Source of the DNA: Paenibacillus rhizovicinus
Lineage (GTDB): Bacteria; Bacillota; Bacilli; Paenibacillales; Paenibacillaceae
Direction: 5' to 3'
DNA: 64,000 nucleotides
NCBI RefSeq assembly: GCF_010365285.1
Contig: NZ_CP048286.1
Coordinates: 730,001-794,000 of the forward strand
The stretch's first letter is position 1; every line of letters starts with the position of its first letter. Both the position numbers and the translations under genes were made by a program. Shown here piece by piece: positions 18,475 through 26,825 of this stretch. The notes beneath the pieces were generated by a model that saw only the letters and a list, made by a program, of their open reading frames with translations, had not been told where the DNA came from and did not search any database.

Positions 18475-20130
18475 CTACGTTTGCTTAATCGGTGAGTTCG
18501 GCAAGGTGACGGTGAACGTCGTCCCGACGCCTGGCGTGCTGCTCGCCGTAACTTTCCCGCCGTGCAGATCGACGATGACTTTCACGATGGACAGTCCGAG
18601 TCCGCTGCCGCTGCCTTTCTCGCGGCGGCTGCGGGCTTTGTCCGCCTTGAAGAACCGTTCGAAAATATGCGGCAAATCCTCTTCCGCGATCCCGATGCCG
18701 TTATCCGAAATACAGACGGATGCCCCCTCCGGGGTCGGCTTCACTTCCACCGACAGCGTGCCGCCTTCGTCCGTGAATTTCAAACTGTTCGTAAGGATGT
18801 TCATCCATACCTGGGACAGCAGCTCTTCGTCTCCGTTCAGCATGACGCGTTCATCCAAATTGATATCCATCAATATATTTTTCTCCGTCCAAATCGGCTC
18901 GCAGGCGAGAATCATGGCCCGCACTTGCTGATCGAGGCGGAACGGCTTCGGATGGATCTGCTGTTGATCCGCTTCCAGCGTCGTCAGCTTCATCAGATTG
19001 TCGCTCAGCTTGGACAGCCGTACGCTCTCGGTTTCAATAATGCCCGCGTAATGGTTGCGCTGCTGGTCATCCAGTCCATCCTGCTGAAGCGCGCGCGCGA
19101 ATCCGCGAATCGACGTCAACGGCGATTGAATCTCATGCGACACGTTGGAAATGAACGCTTGGCGCATCTGTTCCATCTGATTCAGCTCCACCGCCATGTC
19201 GTTGATGCTGGTAGCAAGTTCCCCATAATGCCCGGGCATCTGTTCGGCCTTGTCGATCGTCACCGTGAAATCGCCTTTGGACATGCGCCGGATCGCCGAA
19301 ATATACACATAGATGCCGCCTCGTTCTTTCCATGGCCGGCCGATGAGCAGCATCAGAATGAACATCAGCAGGAAACCGAAGAAGACGGTCATGACCTGCT
19401 GCCAGAAATCCCGGTACAGACTCGGCGCTTTCTCTTCGATGAAGAGAGCGAATCGCTCGGAGCCGATCGTGATCGGCATGCCTACGACCGCCGTAGCCTC
19501 GGAGAACGGATATTTCCGGTTCACTTGCTGCACGTCGGACCCGGACAGCACTTGCTGCCAGTCCTCGGGTTTGATCGAGGTGACGAATTCGGGATCGTCC
19601 GACCCGCTCGAAGCGAATACGGCGGATGCGTTCGCCGTTCCATACGTGATCGTATAATGCCGTAATTGGGTCAGCTTCGTCAACATCTCCGGCAGACCCT
19701 GCGCATTCGCTTTCCCATCAAAGGCAGCCGTAATTAATTGCCCGTCTCGGAGCAGCTGCTTCGTTACGGTCGAATGCCCGTGCTTTTCTTTCACGAAGCC
19801 GACGACGGTGAATGAAACGGAGAAACAGAAATACGTCAGCACGTTCATGAGGAGGATGCCGCCGATAATTTTCAACGCTGTCATCCATTTGGACGGTTTT
19901 TTGGAAGCGGAATCGTTTCTATTTCGCCTCCGGCCGGCCGGCTGGTTGTTCGACGTCTTGTTTTGGAAAGGTTTGTTTTTGAACGGTCGGTTTTGGAGCG
20001 GTCGGTTTTGGAGCGGCCTGTTTTTGAATGGCTTGTTTCTAAATGGTTTGTTCTCAAATGACCGGTTCTCGAAAGCTGTGTTCTCGAATGGTCCGTTATC
20101 GGATGGCTTCTTGCCGGATGGGCCCTTCAC
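18475..20130 (-). CDS. Sensor histidine kinase with a pentapeptide-repeat N-terminus
   Basis: This 551-residue membrane kinase is paired with the OmpR-type regulator at 20134. Residues 9-63 are eleven tandem five-residue units with an Asn at every fifth position (consensus P-F-x-N-K/R), which is unusual for a kinase. A first membrane segment is near 84-113 (TALKIIGGILLMNVLTYFCF), an extracellular sensor to about 238, then a second membrane segment (FFGFLLMFILMLLIG). HAMP follows, then HisKA with the acceptor His in SNVSHEIQSPLTSIRG. A complete HATPase domain follows (DNGIGIAEEDLPHIFERFF, GSGSGLGLSIV). The GTG start has GGAGG eight bases upstream and is three bases from the regulator stop. Confidence 0.9.
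   Translation of the reverse strand: MKGPSGKKPSDNGPFENTAFENRSFENKPFRNKPFKNRPLQNRPLQNRPFKNKPFQNKTSNNQPAGRRRNRNDSASKKPSKWMTALKIIGGILLMNVLTYFCFSVSFTVVGFVKEKHGHSTVTKQLLRDGQLITAAFDGKANAQGLPEMLTKLTQLRHYTITYGTANASAVFASSGSDDPEFVTSIKPEDWQQVLSGSDVQQVNRKYPFSEATAVVGMPITIGSERFALFIEEKAPSLYRDFWQQVMTVFFGFLLMFILMLLIGRPWKERGGIYVYISAIRRMSKGDFTVTIDKAEQMPGHYGELATSINDMAVELNQMEQMRQAFISNVSHEIQSPLTSIRGFARALQQDGLDDQQRNHYAGIIETESVRLSKLSDNLMKLTTLEADQQQIHPKPFRLDQQVRAMILACEPIWTEKNILMDINLDERVMLNGDEELLSQVWMNILTNSLKFTDEGGTLSVEVKPTPEGASVCISDNGIGIAEEDLPHIFERFFKADKARSRREKGSGSGLGLSIVKVIVDLHGGKVTASSTPGVGTTFTVTLPNSPIKQT
19942..20106 (-). repeat. Tandem 15-bp coding repeat (eleven units) in the kinase gene
   Basis: Eleven imperfect 15-base units encode five-residue repeats, residues 9-63 of the kinase. 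Asn occurs at residues 12, 17, 22 and so on to 62. Phe or Leu usually stands two before it and a basic residue after it. Two adjacent central units are nearly identical at DNA level, so recent slippage or unequal exchange is likely. The resulting peptide is basic and precedes the first membrane segment, so it should lie in the cytoplasm. Confidence 0.85.
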
Positions 20131-20133
20131 GCG

Positions 20134-20808
20134 TTAAACCTCCAATCGGTAACCGAGTCCGCGGATCGTCTGAATGCGAAGCTTGGATCGATCCTCGGGA
20201 AACTTCTCGCGCAGCCGCTTGATATGCACGTCGACGGTCCGTTCGTCCCCTTCGTAATCATACCCCCACAGCTGCTCGATCAACTGCTCGCGCGAGAACG
20301 TTTTGCCAGGGTAGCTTGCCAATTTGAAGAGCAGCTCGAATTCCTTCATCGGAAGCGTCATGGATTCTCCGTCCAGGGTCACCGCGTATGTTTCCTTGCT
20401 CAGCTGCACGCTGCCGACCTGGACGCTTTGCGAAGTCGCGATCCGGTATCGCTTGAGCAGCGCTCGCACGCGCGCCACGAGTTCCAGCGGTTCGAACGGT
20501 TTCACGAGATAGTCGTCGGCGCCAAGCTCGAAGCCTTTGATTTTCTGACTCGTTTCGCCTTTGGCCGTCAGCATGAGCACCGGAAGCTCCATATCCCGCC
20601 GCAGTTCCCGGCACAGCTCCCAGCCGTCCATGTTAGGCATCATCACATCGAGTATTACCAGCTGAACCTGCGTTTGTTCGAGTACGCGGAGCGCGTCTTC
20701 GCCATCCTCCGCCTCGACGATATGGAACCCCTCGCGCGCCAGAAACAACCGCACCAGTTCGCGAATATGGGGATCGTCGTCCACCACCAGTATCGTCGTC
20801 ACTGCCAT
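20134..20808 (-). CDS. Response regulator, OmpR/PhoB family
   Basis: This 224-residue regulator has a receiver domain (acidic pair at residues 10-12, phospho-acceptor Asp54 in LVILDVMMPNMDG, Lys in DDYLVKPF) and a C-terminal winged helix with TFSREQLIEQLWGYDYEGDERTVDVHIKRLREK. The ATG at 20808 follows GAGGTGGAG; a GTG three codons upstream is also in frame. It is the first gene of a two-gene operon with the kinase at 18475. The target genes are unknown. Confidence 0.92.
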   Translation of the reverse strand: MAVTTILVVDDDPHIRELVRLFLAREGFHIVEAEDGEDALRVLEQTQVQLVILDVMMPNMDGWELCRELRRDMELPVLMLTAKGETSQKIKGFELGADDYLVKPFEPLELVARVRALLKRYRIATSQSVQVGSVQLSKETYAVTLDGESMTLPMKEFELLFKLASYPGKTFSREQLIEQLWGYDYEGDERTVDVHIKRLREKFPEDRSKLRIQTIRGLGYRLEV

Positions 20809-20900
20809 TTGCTCCACCTCGTGTCGAATGTCCCGCTTCCCGCGGGTCTTGTTGAACTCACTATAGAATCATTCCATGAACGGAATATGAACAGCCGACG

Positions 20901-21653
20901 TTACTGACTTCGTTGGTACGCATGAAGCACGGAACCGCTGGGCGAAGCGTCCGCCAACAGCCTAAGCGTCTCGGCAGCGACGCGCTCGGGCGATTGAAGC
21001 CTGCCCTGCTCGAAGCTCTCCCGGAAGAAGGATTGCAGCGGAAAAGCTTCCTTGTCCCGTCCTCTTGCCGTCTCCTGCATCCGAGTTTCGGTCATGCCCG
21101 GATCGAGCGCATAAGCGAGAATCGGGTACGGCTGCGTTCGCTGCTCGTCGGCGATGCAGCGGGTCAGCATGTTCAATGCTGCTTTGCTGCTGCAGTATAG
21201 ACTCATCGAAGGGGCTGAATGGATAGCCAAGCTCGACGTTACGTTCACGATCCGCTTCGCAATCGGAAGCTGCTGCGCATGACGGACAAACGCGCTGCTC
21301 AGCGTCATCGGCGCAAGCAGGCTGGTCTGTAGGTGCCTTGACATTTCCGCCGCGCTCAAAGATTCGATTGGACCGAGCGGTTCGAGCATCGCCGCGTTAT
21401 TGATCAGCAGCAGCTCTTCGCCAGGATCGGCTGCCAGCTCGCGGAACAAGCGGTCGGCCATCGCTTCCGTTTGCGCGGAATCCGATAAATCGCAGGCGAT
21501 GGCCGTATAATTCGCAGACCCGGCAAGCGATGGCGAAGCAGATCGCGAAATGCCGTAAACCCGATAGTCTTGCGCGAGCAGCGAGGCTGCGAGCGCTTCG
21601 CCGATTCCTCGCGAAGCGCCGGTTACGACGGCGGTTTTGCCTTGCGTTGGCAT
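20901..21653 (-). CDS. Short-chain dehydrogenase/reductase (YueD/benzil reductase-like)
   Basis: This 250-residue Rossmann-fold NADPH enzyme has the cofactor motif TGASRGIG (residues about 11-18), the NNAAM motif, catalytic Ser in NVTSSLA and YCSSKAALNM with the catalytic Tyr and Lys. The long acidic stretch ELAADPGEELLLINNAAM and overall length resemble Bacilli YueD, a benzil or sepiapterin-type reductase. The physiological substrate is unknown. AAGGAGG precedes the ATG. It stands between the two-component pair and metG. Confidence 0.85.
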   Translation of the reverse strand: MPTQGKTAVVTGASRGIGEALAASLLAQDYRVYGISRSASPSLAGSANYTAIACDLSDSAQTEAMADRLFRELAADPGEELLLINNAAMLEPLGPIESLSAAEMSRHLQTSLLAPMTLSSAFVRHAQQLPIAKRIVNVTSSLAIHSAPSMSLYCSSKAALNMLTRCIADEQRTQPYPILAYALDPGMTETRMQETARGRDKEAFPLQSFFRESFEQGRLQSPERVAAETLRLLADASPSGSVLHAYQRSQ

Positions 21654-21774
21654 AGAAGACCTCCTTCATTATTGGCGCATGCGATTGCCATCCATTTATT
21701 GTAACATACCGGGACATGCGCGCGGCCAACGTATCCGACTTCCCGCAACTCAGCACGGCAGCGTATGCGGATGC

Positions 21775-23415
21775 TTAGCTCCGTTGCTGCTTCAGCCGAT
21801 TCATTTCCTCTTCGATTCGGCTCGTATCGATGCGGTGGAACAACAACGCGAGCTGCTCGATTCGTATTCCGGCCGGGATATAGGCAGGTTCCCAGACCGG
21901 CTCTTCCAATGCCAAAAACGTACGTATGCGTTCGCAGGCGAACGGGATGAACGGGTGCAGCAAGCGGGACAAATTAACGATGAGCTGCGTGCAGGCGTGA
22001 AGCGTGTCTCCGCATGCGGCTTTATCGATTTTGAACTGTGCCCAAGGCTTCTGTTCGTCGTAATATTTGTTCGCGCGCCGGACCAGATCTAAGATCTGCT
22101 CCAAGGCTTCCTTCAATCGGCCCTGTTCGATCAACGCGCCGGAGGATGCGAAGAGCTTCTCGATCGCCTTGCTCCATTCCTCGCTCACAGCGCCTTCCGG
22201 TACGATGCCGTCGAATGATTTATCGATGAACGCCAGCGTCCGATTGACGAAATTTCCGAATGCCCCGAGCAGCTCCCCGTTATGACTGTGAATGAATTCC
22301 CGCCACGAGAAATCGGTATCCCGCTTCTCGGGTCCGTTCGCGATCAGGAAGTAGCGTATGGAATCCGGCTGATATCGGCTCAGCACGTCCGGTACCCATA
22401 CGGCCCAGTTGCTGCTGGTCGAGAATTTCTTGCCCTCCAGCGTCATGTATTCGCTCGAGATGATCCGATCCGGCAGATGGAGTCCGCCTGCTCCCAGCAG
22501 AATCGCCGGCCAAATCAGCGTATGAAACGGGATGTTGTCTTTGCCGTGCACGTAATAAGCCGTAATCTCGTTGCGTCCATCGAGCCAGAACGACTCCCAG
22601 CTGCCGCCGGACTCTGCGCTCCACTGCTTGCTCGCCGACAAATAACCGCTGACCGCTTCGATCCAAACATAGATTTTCTTGTCCTCGAATCCTTCCAGCG
22701 GCACGTCGACGCCCCAGTCCAAATCCCGGGTAGCGGCCCGGTCTTGGAGACCTTCCTCAAGGTAGCGTTTCGTCAGCTGCACCGCGTTGTCCTTCCAGTC
22801 CTGCGCGTGCGCCGCGGCGTAATCGGTCAATGCCGTTTGGAACTTCGACAGTGCCAGATAATAATGCTCGGTCTCCCGCTCTATCGGCGGATTGCCGCAA
22901 AGCTTGCATGTTCTGTCGATCAGATCGGACGGATCCAGCAGCGTAGAACAGGATTCGCATTGATCGCCGCGCGCGCGGTTCCCGCAAACCGGACATATCC
23001 CTTCCACGTAGCGGTCGGGCAGGAAGCGCCGGTCCGTCTCGCAATACGTTTGGAGCGTCGATCTCGCATACAAACAGCCGTTCGCCAGCAAATCCAGAAA
23101 CAACTGCCGGACAACGCGATGATGATGAGGCTGATCCGTCCGCGTATAGCAGTCGTACGTAAATCCAAGCCGTTCGAAGCAGTCGGCAAATTCGGCATGA
23201 TAACGATCCGCGATATCGCCCGGCGCAACGCCCTCTTGCAGCGCTTGAACCGCAACCGGCGTTCCATGGCAGTCGCTTCCCGAGACATACAGCACCTCTT
23301 CGCCTTTCAAACGAAAATAACGGGCCAGCACGTCGCCGGGCAGCAAACTCGCCAATCGTCCCAAATGCAGCGAACCGTTCGCATAAGGCCAGGCGCCTCC
23401 GATGAAAATGGTCAT
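21775..23415 (-). CDS. metG: Methionine--tRNA ligase
   Basis: This 546-residue class I synthetase charges tRNA-Met. The HIGH-type signature is LHLGRL near residue 17, four cysteines of the zinc knuckle (CPVCG, CESC, CKLCG) lie near 130-175, and the KMSKS motif is replaced by KFSTS, as in one MetRS subgroup. The C-terminal tRNA-binding EMAP domain of about 110 residues found in B. subtilis MetRS is absent. The AGGAGG before the ATG lies just downstream of tandem hairpin repeats and a T-box with an AUG specifier, so its synthesis responds to uncharged tRNA-Met. Paenibacillaceae often have a second, longer metG; whether this genome does is not visible. Confidence 0.93.
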   Translation of the reverse strand: MTIFIGGAWPYANGSLHLGRLASLLPGDVLARYFRLKGEEVLYVSGSDCHGTPVAVQALQEGVAPGDIADRYHAEFADCFERLGFTYDCYTRTDQPHHHRVVRQLFLDLLANGCLYARSTLQTYCETDRRFLPDRYVEGICPVCGNRARGDQCESCSTLLDPSDLIDRTCKLCGNPPIERETEHYYLALSKFQTALTDYAAAHAQDWKDNAVQLTKRYLEEGLQDRAATRDLDWGVDVPLEGFEDKKIYVWIEAVSGYLSASKQWSAESGGSWESFWLDGRNEITAYYVHGKDNIPFHTLIWPAILLGAGGLHLPDRIISSEYMTLEGKKFSTSSNWAVWVPDVLSRYQPDSIRYFLIANGPEKRDTDFSWREFIHSHNGELLGAFGNFVNRTLAFIDKSFDGIVPEGAVSEEWSKAIEKLFASSGALIEQGRLKEALEQILDLVRRANKYYDEQKPWAQFKIDKAACGDTLHACTQLIVNLSRLLHPFIPFACERIRTFLALEEPVWEPAYIPAGIRIEQLALLFHRIDTSRIEEEMNRLKQQRS

Positions 23416-23431
23416 TTCGGGTTCCTCCTAA

Positions 23432-23653
23432 AGTTTTGTTTTTCTAGCCGAGTACTTCGGCTAGAAAAACAAAACTACTTCGAAAGCATAAGCTTAAGTT
23501 TTGTGTGCGAAGCCTAGCCGAGTACTTCGGCTAGAAAAACAAAACTACTTCGAAAGCATAAGCTCAAGTTTTGTGGGCGAAGCCAAGCCGAGCATTCCGG
23601 CACATTAAACAAAACAGCTTCGAAAGCATAAGCTTAAATTTGGTTGTGAAACA
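23432..23653 (-). repeat. Three tandem 70-bp hairpin-bearing repeats in the metG leader
   Basis: Units with an exact 70-base period begin near 23444, 23514 and 23584; the third is degenerate. Units one and two contain an 8-bp stem CTAGCCGA/TCGGCTAG around a 5-base loop. In the metG-proximal unit this stem extends outward to a perfect 20-bp stem (23432-23451 with 23457-23476) ending two bases before the metG Shine-Dalgarno. They lie between the T-box terminator and the start codon, so they are transcribed whenever metG is. I see no other copy in this window. Confidence 0.9.
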
Positions 23654-23668
23654 GCTAAAACAGAACGC

Positions 23669-23976
23669 AAAAAAGCTCTCATCCCCAAAGGGACGAGAGC
23701 TGTGCTCACGCGGTACCACCCATTTTCGTTCATGCCTCGCGGCACGCCCCTCTTCAGGTACGACGCATTCCAAACCAAACCGAATGCGGGTATACCCTAG
23801 CACGGTAACGGGTGCGGGACCCGGCGCAGCCTACGACCGCAAGCGGTTTCGATGCGCAGCTCGGAGACCATATTCCCAAGGTTCGCCTTTACCCCTTCTC
23901 AGCTGCCGGGGCTCTCTGTTCCAAAGAACTCGCCTAGGTACTCTTTCTCTTCATCGCTATTTGAATATTCCGATTA
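23669..23976 (-). ncRNA. T-box leader with AUG (Met) specifier upstream of metG
   Basis: The T-box consensus AATGGGTGGTACCGCG reads on the minus strand at 23724-23709. It is followed by a terminator stem (GCTCTCGTCCC/GGGGATGAGAGC) and six T residues at 23674-23669. Stem I has the usual opening (GCGATGAAGAGAAAGAGTA), the AG-rich AGAGA element (ACAGAGAGCC) and, before the closing CTCCGAGC, the specifier triplet ATG at 23871-23869. An uncharged tRNA-Met should pair with it and with the T-box bulge and prevent termination. The promoter at 23983-24011 fits a start near 23976. Confidence 0.92.
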
Positions 23977-23982
23977 TTCCAA

Positions 23983-24011
23983 ATCATAGTCAATTCGGTA
24001 TTCTAAGTCAA
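23983..24011 (-). promoter_or_regulatory. SigA-type promoter of the T-box/metG transcript
   Basis: On the minus strand TTGACT and TATGAT are separated by 17 bases. The promoter begins two bases after the stop of the kinase-like gene at 24014 and about 10 bases before the T-box stem I region. Confidence 0.65.
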
Positions 24012-24013
24012 GC

Positions 24014-24955
24014 CTATTTACCCGCCGAATACCATTTCGGCACGATGCGATCAAATCCGTCATGATCGTCGAGTACCCGTTGAATCCGCGCCAGCATGTC
24101 ATCGATTTCACCAGGCACCACCTGCAGCGTCCAGACGACCGATGAAATCATCGTCATGCCCAAGTACAGCGAATACAGCCGCCAAAATGGTTCATTCGGA
24201 TCCCCGAGTCCATGATAGCCTTGGATTTGCCCGATCGCGAACGGAACGCTGACCTCGGCGCTGAACATGCCTACTTTCACGAATTCATGGACGGGATCGC
24301 CCCAGTCGCAGCGGTTGAAATCGATCACGCCGGACAAGGCGCCATCTTTCACGATCAAGTTCGCGGGATGAAAATCGTCATGCTGAAAACGGTTCGGCCG
24401 ATCCTCCATCAACCGCAGATGATCGTCGAGAAAAGCGAGCAGCTTCGCTTCTCCGCGAATGGATACGCCGCAGCCGGCATAAGCCGTCCGATATCGGCGA
24501 TGTTTCGCAAGCATTCTCTCCTGCCAAGAAGCCATCGGCACCGGGCAGCCGATTCGGTTCAGGAGCTGCAGCTCTTCGCCGGCTTGAACGCCGATCGCGA
24601 ACTGGACTTGCTCGCTCAAACTCGGAAGCGCCTCGGCAGCCTCGTCTCCGTCGATATAAGTGACGATCATATAACCAAGCTCCAGTTCGGGAAGAACGCC
24701 GATGGCAATGGGCTTGGAGCATTTCGCGCCGTTCGCCGCAGCAAGCAGCAGATTGTCGTATTCCATCCGTTTCCCTGCTTCTTGGCTGATCGCGTATGTA
24801 CGAAGAATCGATTGCGGTCGGCCATCGCCGCCGTATACGACGTATTTCACGTCGCTGGAATAGCCTTTATTCAAATGCTCCAGCCGAGAGCTGTCGTTCA
24901 AGTTCGATATCCGGCCGCGAAGCAGTTCGGCATCGATCCGCTTGTCGTTCCCCAT
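24014..24955 (-). CDS. Aminoglycoside phosphotransferase-like (APH/choline kinase fold) protein
   Basis: This 313-residue small-molecule kinase has the Brenner-type catalytic motif FQHDDFHPANLIV (about residue 200) and the metal-binding IDFNRCDWGDPVHEF 20 residues later. N-terminal strands (YVVYGGDGRPQSILRTYAI) form the nucleotide lobe. Families with this fold phosphorylate aminoglycosides, macrolides, choline, homoserine or fructosamine. None can be chosen here, and an antibiotic resistance role should not be assumed. The start at 24955 has AAGGGGTG; the open frame continues 39 codons upstream without support. No operon partner is clear. Confidence 0.8.
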   Translation of the reverse strand: MGNDKRIDAELLRGRISNLNDSSRLEHLNKGYSSDVKYVVYGGDGRPQSILRTYAISQEAGKRMEYDNLLLAAANGAKCSKPIAIGVLPELELGYMIVTYIDGDEAAEALPSLSEQVQFAIGVQAGEELQLLNRIGCPVPMASWQERMLAKHRRYRTAYAGCGVSIRGEAKLLAFLDDHLRLMEDRPNRFQHDDFHPANLIVKDGALSGVIDFNRCDWGDPVHEFVKVGMFSAEVSVPFAIGQIQGYHGLGDPNEPFWRLYSLYLGMTMISSVVWTLQVVPGEIDDMLARIQRVLDDHDGFDRIVPKWYSAGK

Positions 24956-25046
24956 GTGCAGCACCCCTTCTCGCATCATTATGTTCACCGCTAGTCCAGA
25001 CACAAACAGACGATTGCGGACTGCAATCGCCCTGCCAATCGCCTGA

Positions 25047-25451
25047 TTATGTTCGATTGCTCCCCGCAGCATGCAGCGCGGCCATGTCCGCGAGCATCGC
25101 CGAGCCTATACCGGCTGCGTACCGCGCCAAGTCAACAGCCAGGAAGCCCTCTCCGAGCACGAGGCCGCCGATCGTCGTATGACGGATGTCGTTCAGCCAG
25201 TCCGCCTGATAGAGCTGACTGCATTCGATCGCGCAGCAGAATAAGAAGCTGACGGCCCCGGCGAATCGAATACGGCGGCCAGGCCGCAGCAGGCGGCAGC
25301 CGCAATATATCATCGCCGCCCACAGCGCATCGCCCGCATGCTCTGCCAGCCAAGGCGGAAGCTGATCGGCGAAACGCCTGGAAGCAAGCCCCAGCACAAT
25401 CGCGCCTAGCATCGATAGGGCGTACCCTATCCTTCTCCGGGTCTGCGGCAT
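25047..25451 (-). CDS. DUF2809 membrane protein
   Basis: This 134-residue protein shows the DUF2809 pattern: RIGYALSMLGAIVLGLASRRF, then HAGDALWAAMIYCGCRLL, and FLFCCAIECSQLYQADWLNDIRH. Four hydrophobic segments are predicted. Members are small inner-membrane proteins of unknown function found next to many kinds of genes. It ends about 90 bases before the phosphotransferase start at 24955 and may be co-transcribed with it. Confidence 0.82.
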   Translation of the reverse strand: MPQTRRRIGYALSMLGAIVLGLASRRFADQLPPWLAEHAGDALWAAMIYCGCRLLRPGRRIRFAGAVSFLFCCAIECSQLYQADWLNDIRHTTIGGLVLGEGFLAVDLARYAAGIGSAMLADMAALHAAGSNRT

Positions 25452-25502
25452 GACCTGCTCACTCCCTCCGCGGCGCCTCCGAAACTAGCGCTCCGCGTAC
25501 CG

Positions 25503-26609
25503 CTAGTAAGGCAGATTATCCTTCGGCTGCTCCTTCTCCTTGCTCTTCCCGACGAATTCCAGCACCTCCAGCAAATCCGGCGGCTGCAGCAGCTCCACCG
25601 GCGACATGCTGCGGTCGAACTGGAAGAAGTCTCCTTCGATAAGCGCGACATAACGTCCGTTGTAAGTGGCAAAATGAATCGTTTGCCCGAACTCCGCAAG
25701 CGGGCCCTTCACCGAAACATCGCCTAATTTAAACGCGACGCTGAGATTCGGCTGCAGCTCCACGAGACGCTCCGCCGCCGCGACGACCCGCTCCTGCGGC
25801 CAGGATTCCTGCAGCTCGCGCTTCTCGCTGGCGGCCCATGCCTCGAATTGGTTCGCCTCTTGCTGGCGTTCCTCGCCTTCATGCCCTTGCCACTTGTCCT
25901 CCATGTAATCGTGGACCATCGTCAACACTTGTTCGCTCATCAGTTCCGGCATCGCCTTCTCATAGCTGATAAACCGGAGGAAATCCTCGAAATAGCGCGC
26001 ATGCGATGCTTGATGGATTTTCAGTTCCCAATACTCGAGCATGCCCTCTTCCGGCATATGCGGATATTGAATCGACTTCATGTTACGCGCGCTGATGGCC
26101 ATTTCCACATGGGAGATCAAATTCCGTTCATCCGTGATGCGGGCGATCTTCGGTTCGAAGTCGCATTTCAGCACGAACAGAATCGGTTGATCCGTATGAC
26201 GATTCGGTGTCGCGTGCACGACGATGAAGGCGCCCCCCCGAACGGCCGCCGCATCCATGTACAATCGGACCAGCTCATCGGCAAAGCCATGAAATTCCGA
26301 AGCAGACTCCGACGTGCGCAGACGTTGGAATGTATTGTAATTGGGGTTACTGTCAAGATCGTAGCCTGGCTCCACGATGAACTTGCCGATTTTGGTCGGG
26401 GCCGACTCCGTGTTCGGATGACGTTCCGCCTTCCGCTTCACGATCCGGGTAAATTCCCCGTCGAGGAACGATTTCAGCTCGCTGTCGGCATAATCGTAAC
26501 GATCCATCGTTTGATAATGAGAGAATGTCTTGGCCGCGTTGTTGTCGCCGCCTTCTCCTTGAATAACGAAAAATGACAAGTATTCTACGATAAAATCCAT
26601 CCGATGCAT
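25503..26609 (-). CDS. DUF3900 family protein
   Basis: This 368-residue soluble protein is, from memory of the family, like Bacilli DUF3900 proteins: VEYLSFFVIQGEG at the start, KIGKFIVEPGYDLDSNPNYN near residue 75, then FVLKCDFEPKIARI and KIHQASHARYFEDFLRFI. Function is unknown. AAAGGGGTTC precedes the ATG. It is flanked by its own intergenic space, so it is probably transcribed alone. Confidence 0.72.
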   Translation of the reverse strand: MHRMDFIVEYLSFFVIQGEGGDNNAAKTFSHYQTMDRYDYADSELKSFLDGEFTRIVKRKAERHPNTESAPTKIGKFIVEPGYDLDSNPNYNTFQRLRTSESASEFHGFADELVRLYMDAAAVRGGAFIVVHATPNRHTDQPILFVLKCDFEPKIARITDERNLISHVEMAISARNMKSIQYPHMPEEGMLEYWELKIHQASHARYFEDFLRFISYEKAMPELMSEQVLTMVHDYMEDKWQGHEGEERQQEANQFEAWAASEKRELQESWPQERVVAAAERLVELQPNLSVAFKLGDVSVKGPLAEFGQTIHFATYNGRYVALIEGDFFQFDRSMSPVELLQPPDLLEVLEFVGKSKEKEQPKDNLPY

Positions 26610-26767
26610 GAACCCCTTTTGCCTAGATTATTTCCGATACGGTAACGCAACGCTTCAAGTCATTAGCATAGCATAATTCAAGTTCGGCTGTCCCGGCCGT
26701 TCCGCGAAAGTTGGCACCTCTGCTTGCAAATCCAATGCCTTAAGCAGCCCGGTATGCCAACAGGCGC

Positions 26768-26798
26768 AAAAAGTCCGCCTGCCGATAAGCAGACGGAC
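26768..26798 (-). terminator. Intrinsic terminator after the second helD
   Basis: On the minus strand GTCCGTCTGC pairs with GCAGGCGGAC around a 6-base loop and is followed by TTTTT, about 30 bases beyond the helicase stop. Confidence 0.8.
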
Positions 26799-26825
26799 GA
26801 TGGACGCCAGTAATAACTACGCAAA

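Noticed and set aside
24014..24955. Calling the phosphotransferase an aminoglycoside resistance gene
   Set aside because: The Brenner motif is shared by many kinases of metabolites, and no resistance context is present.
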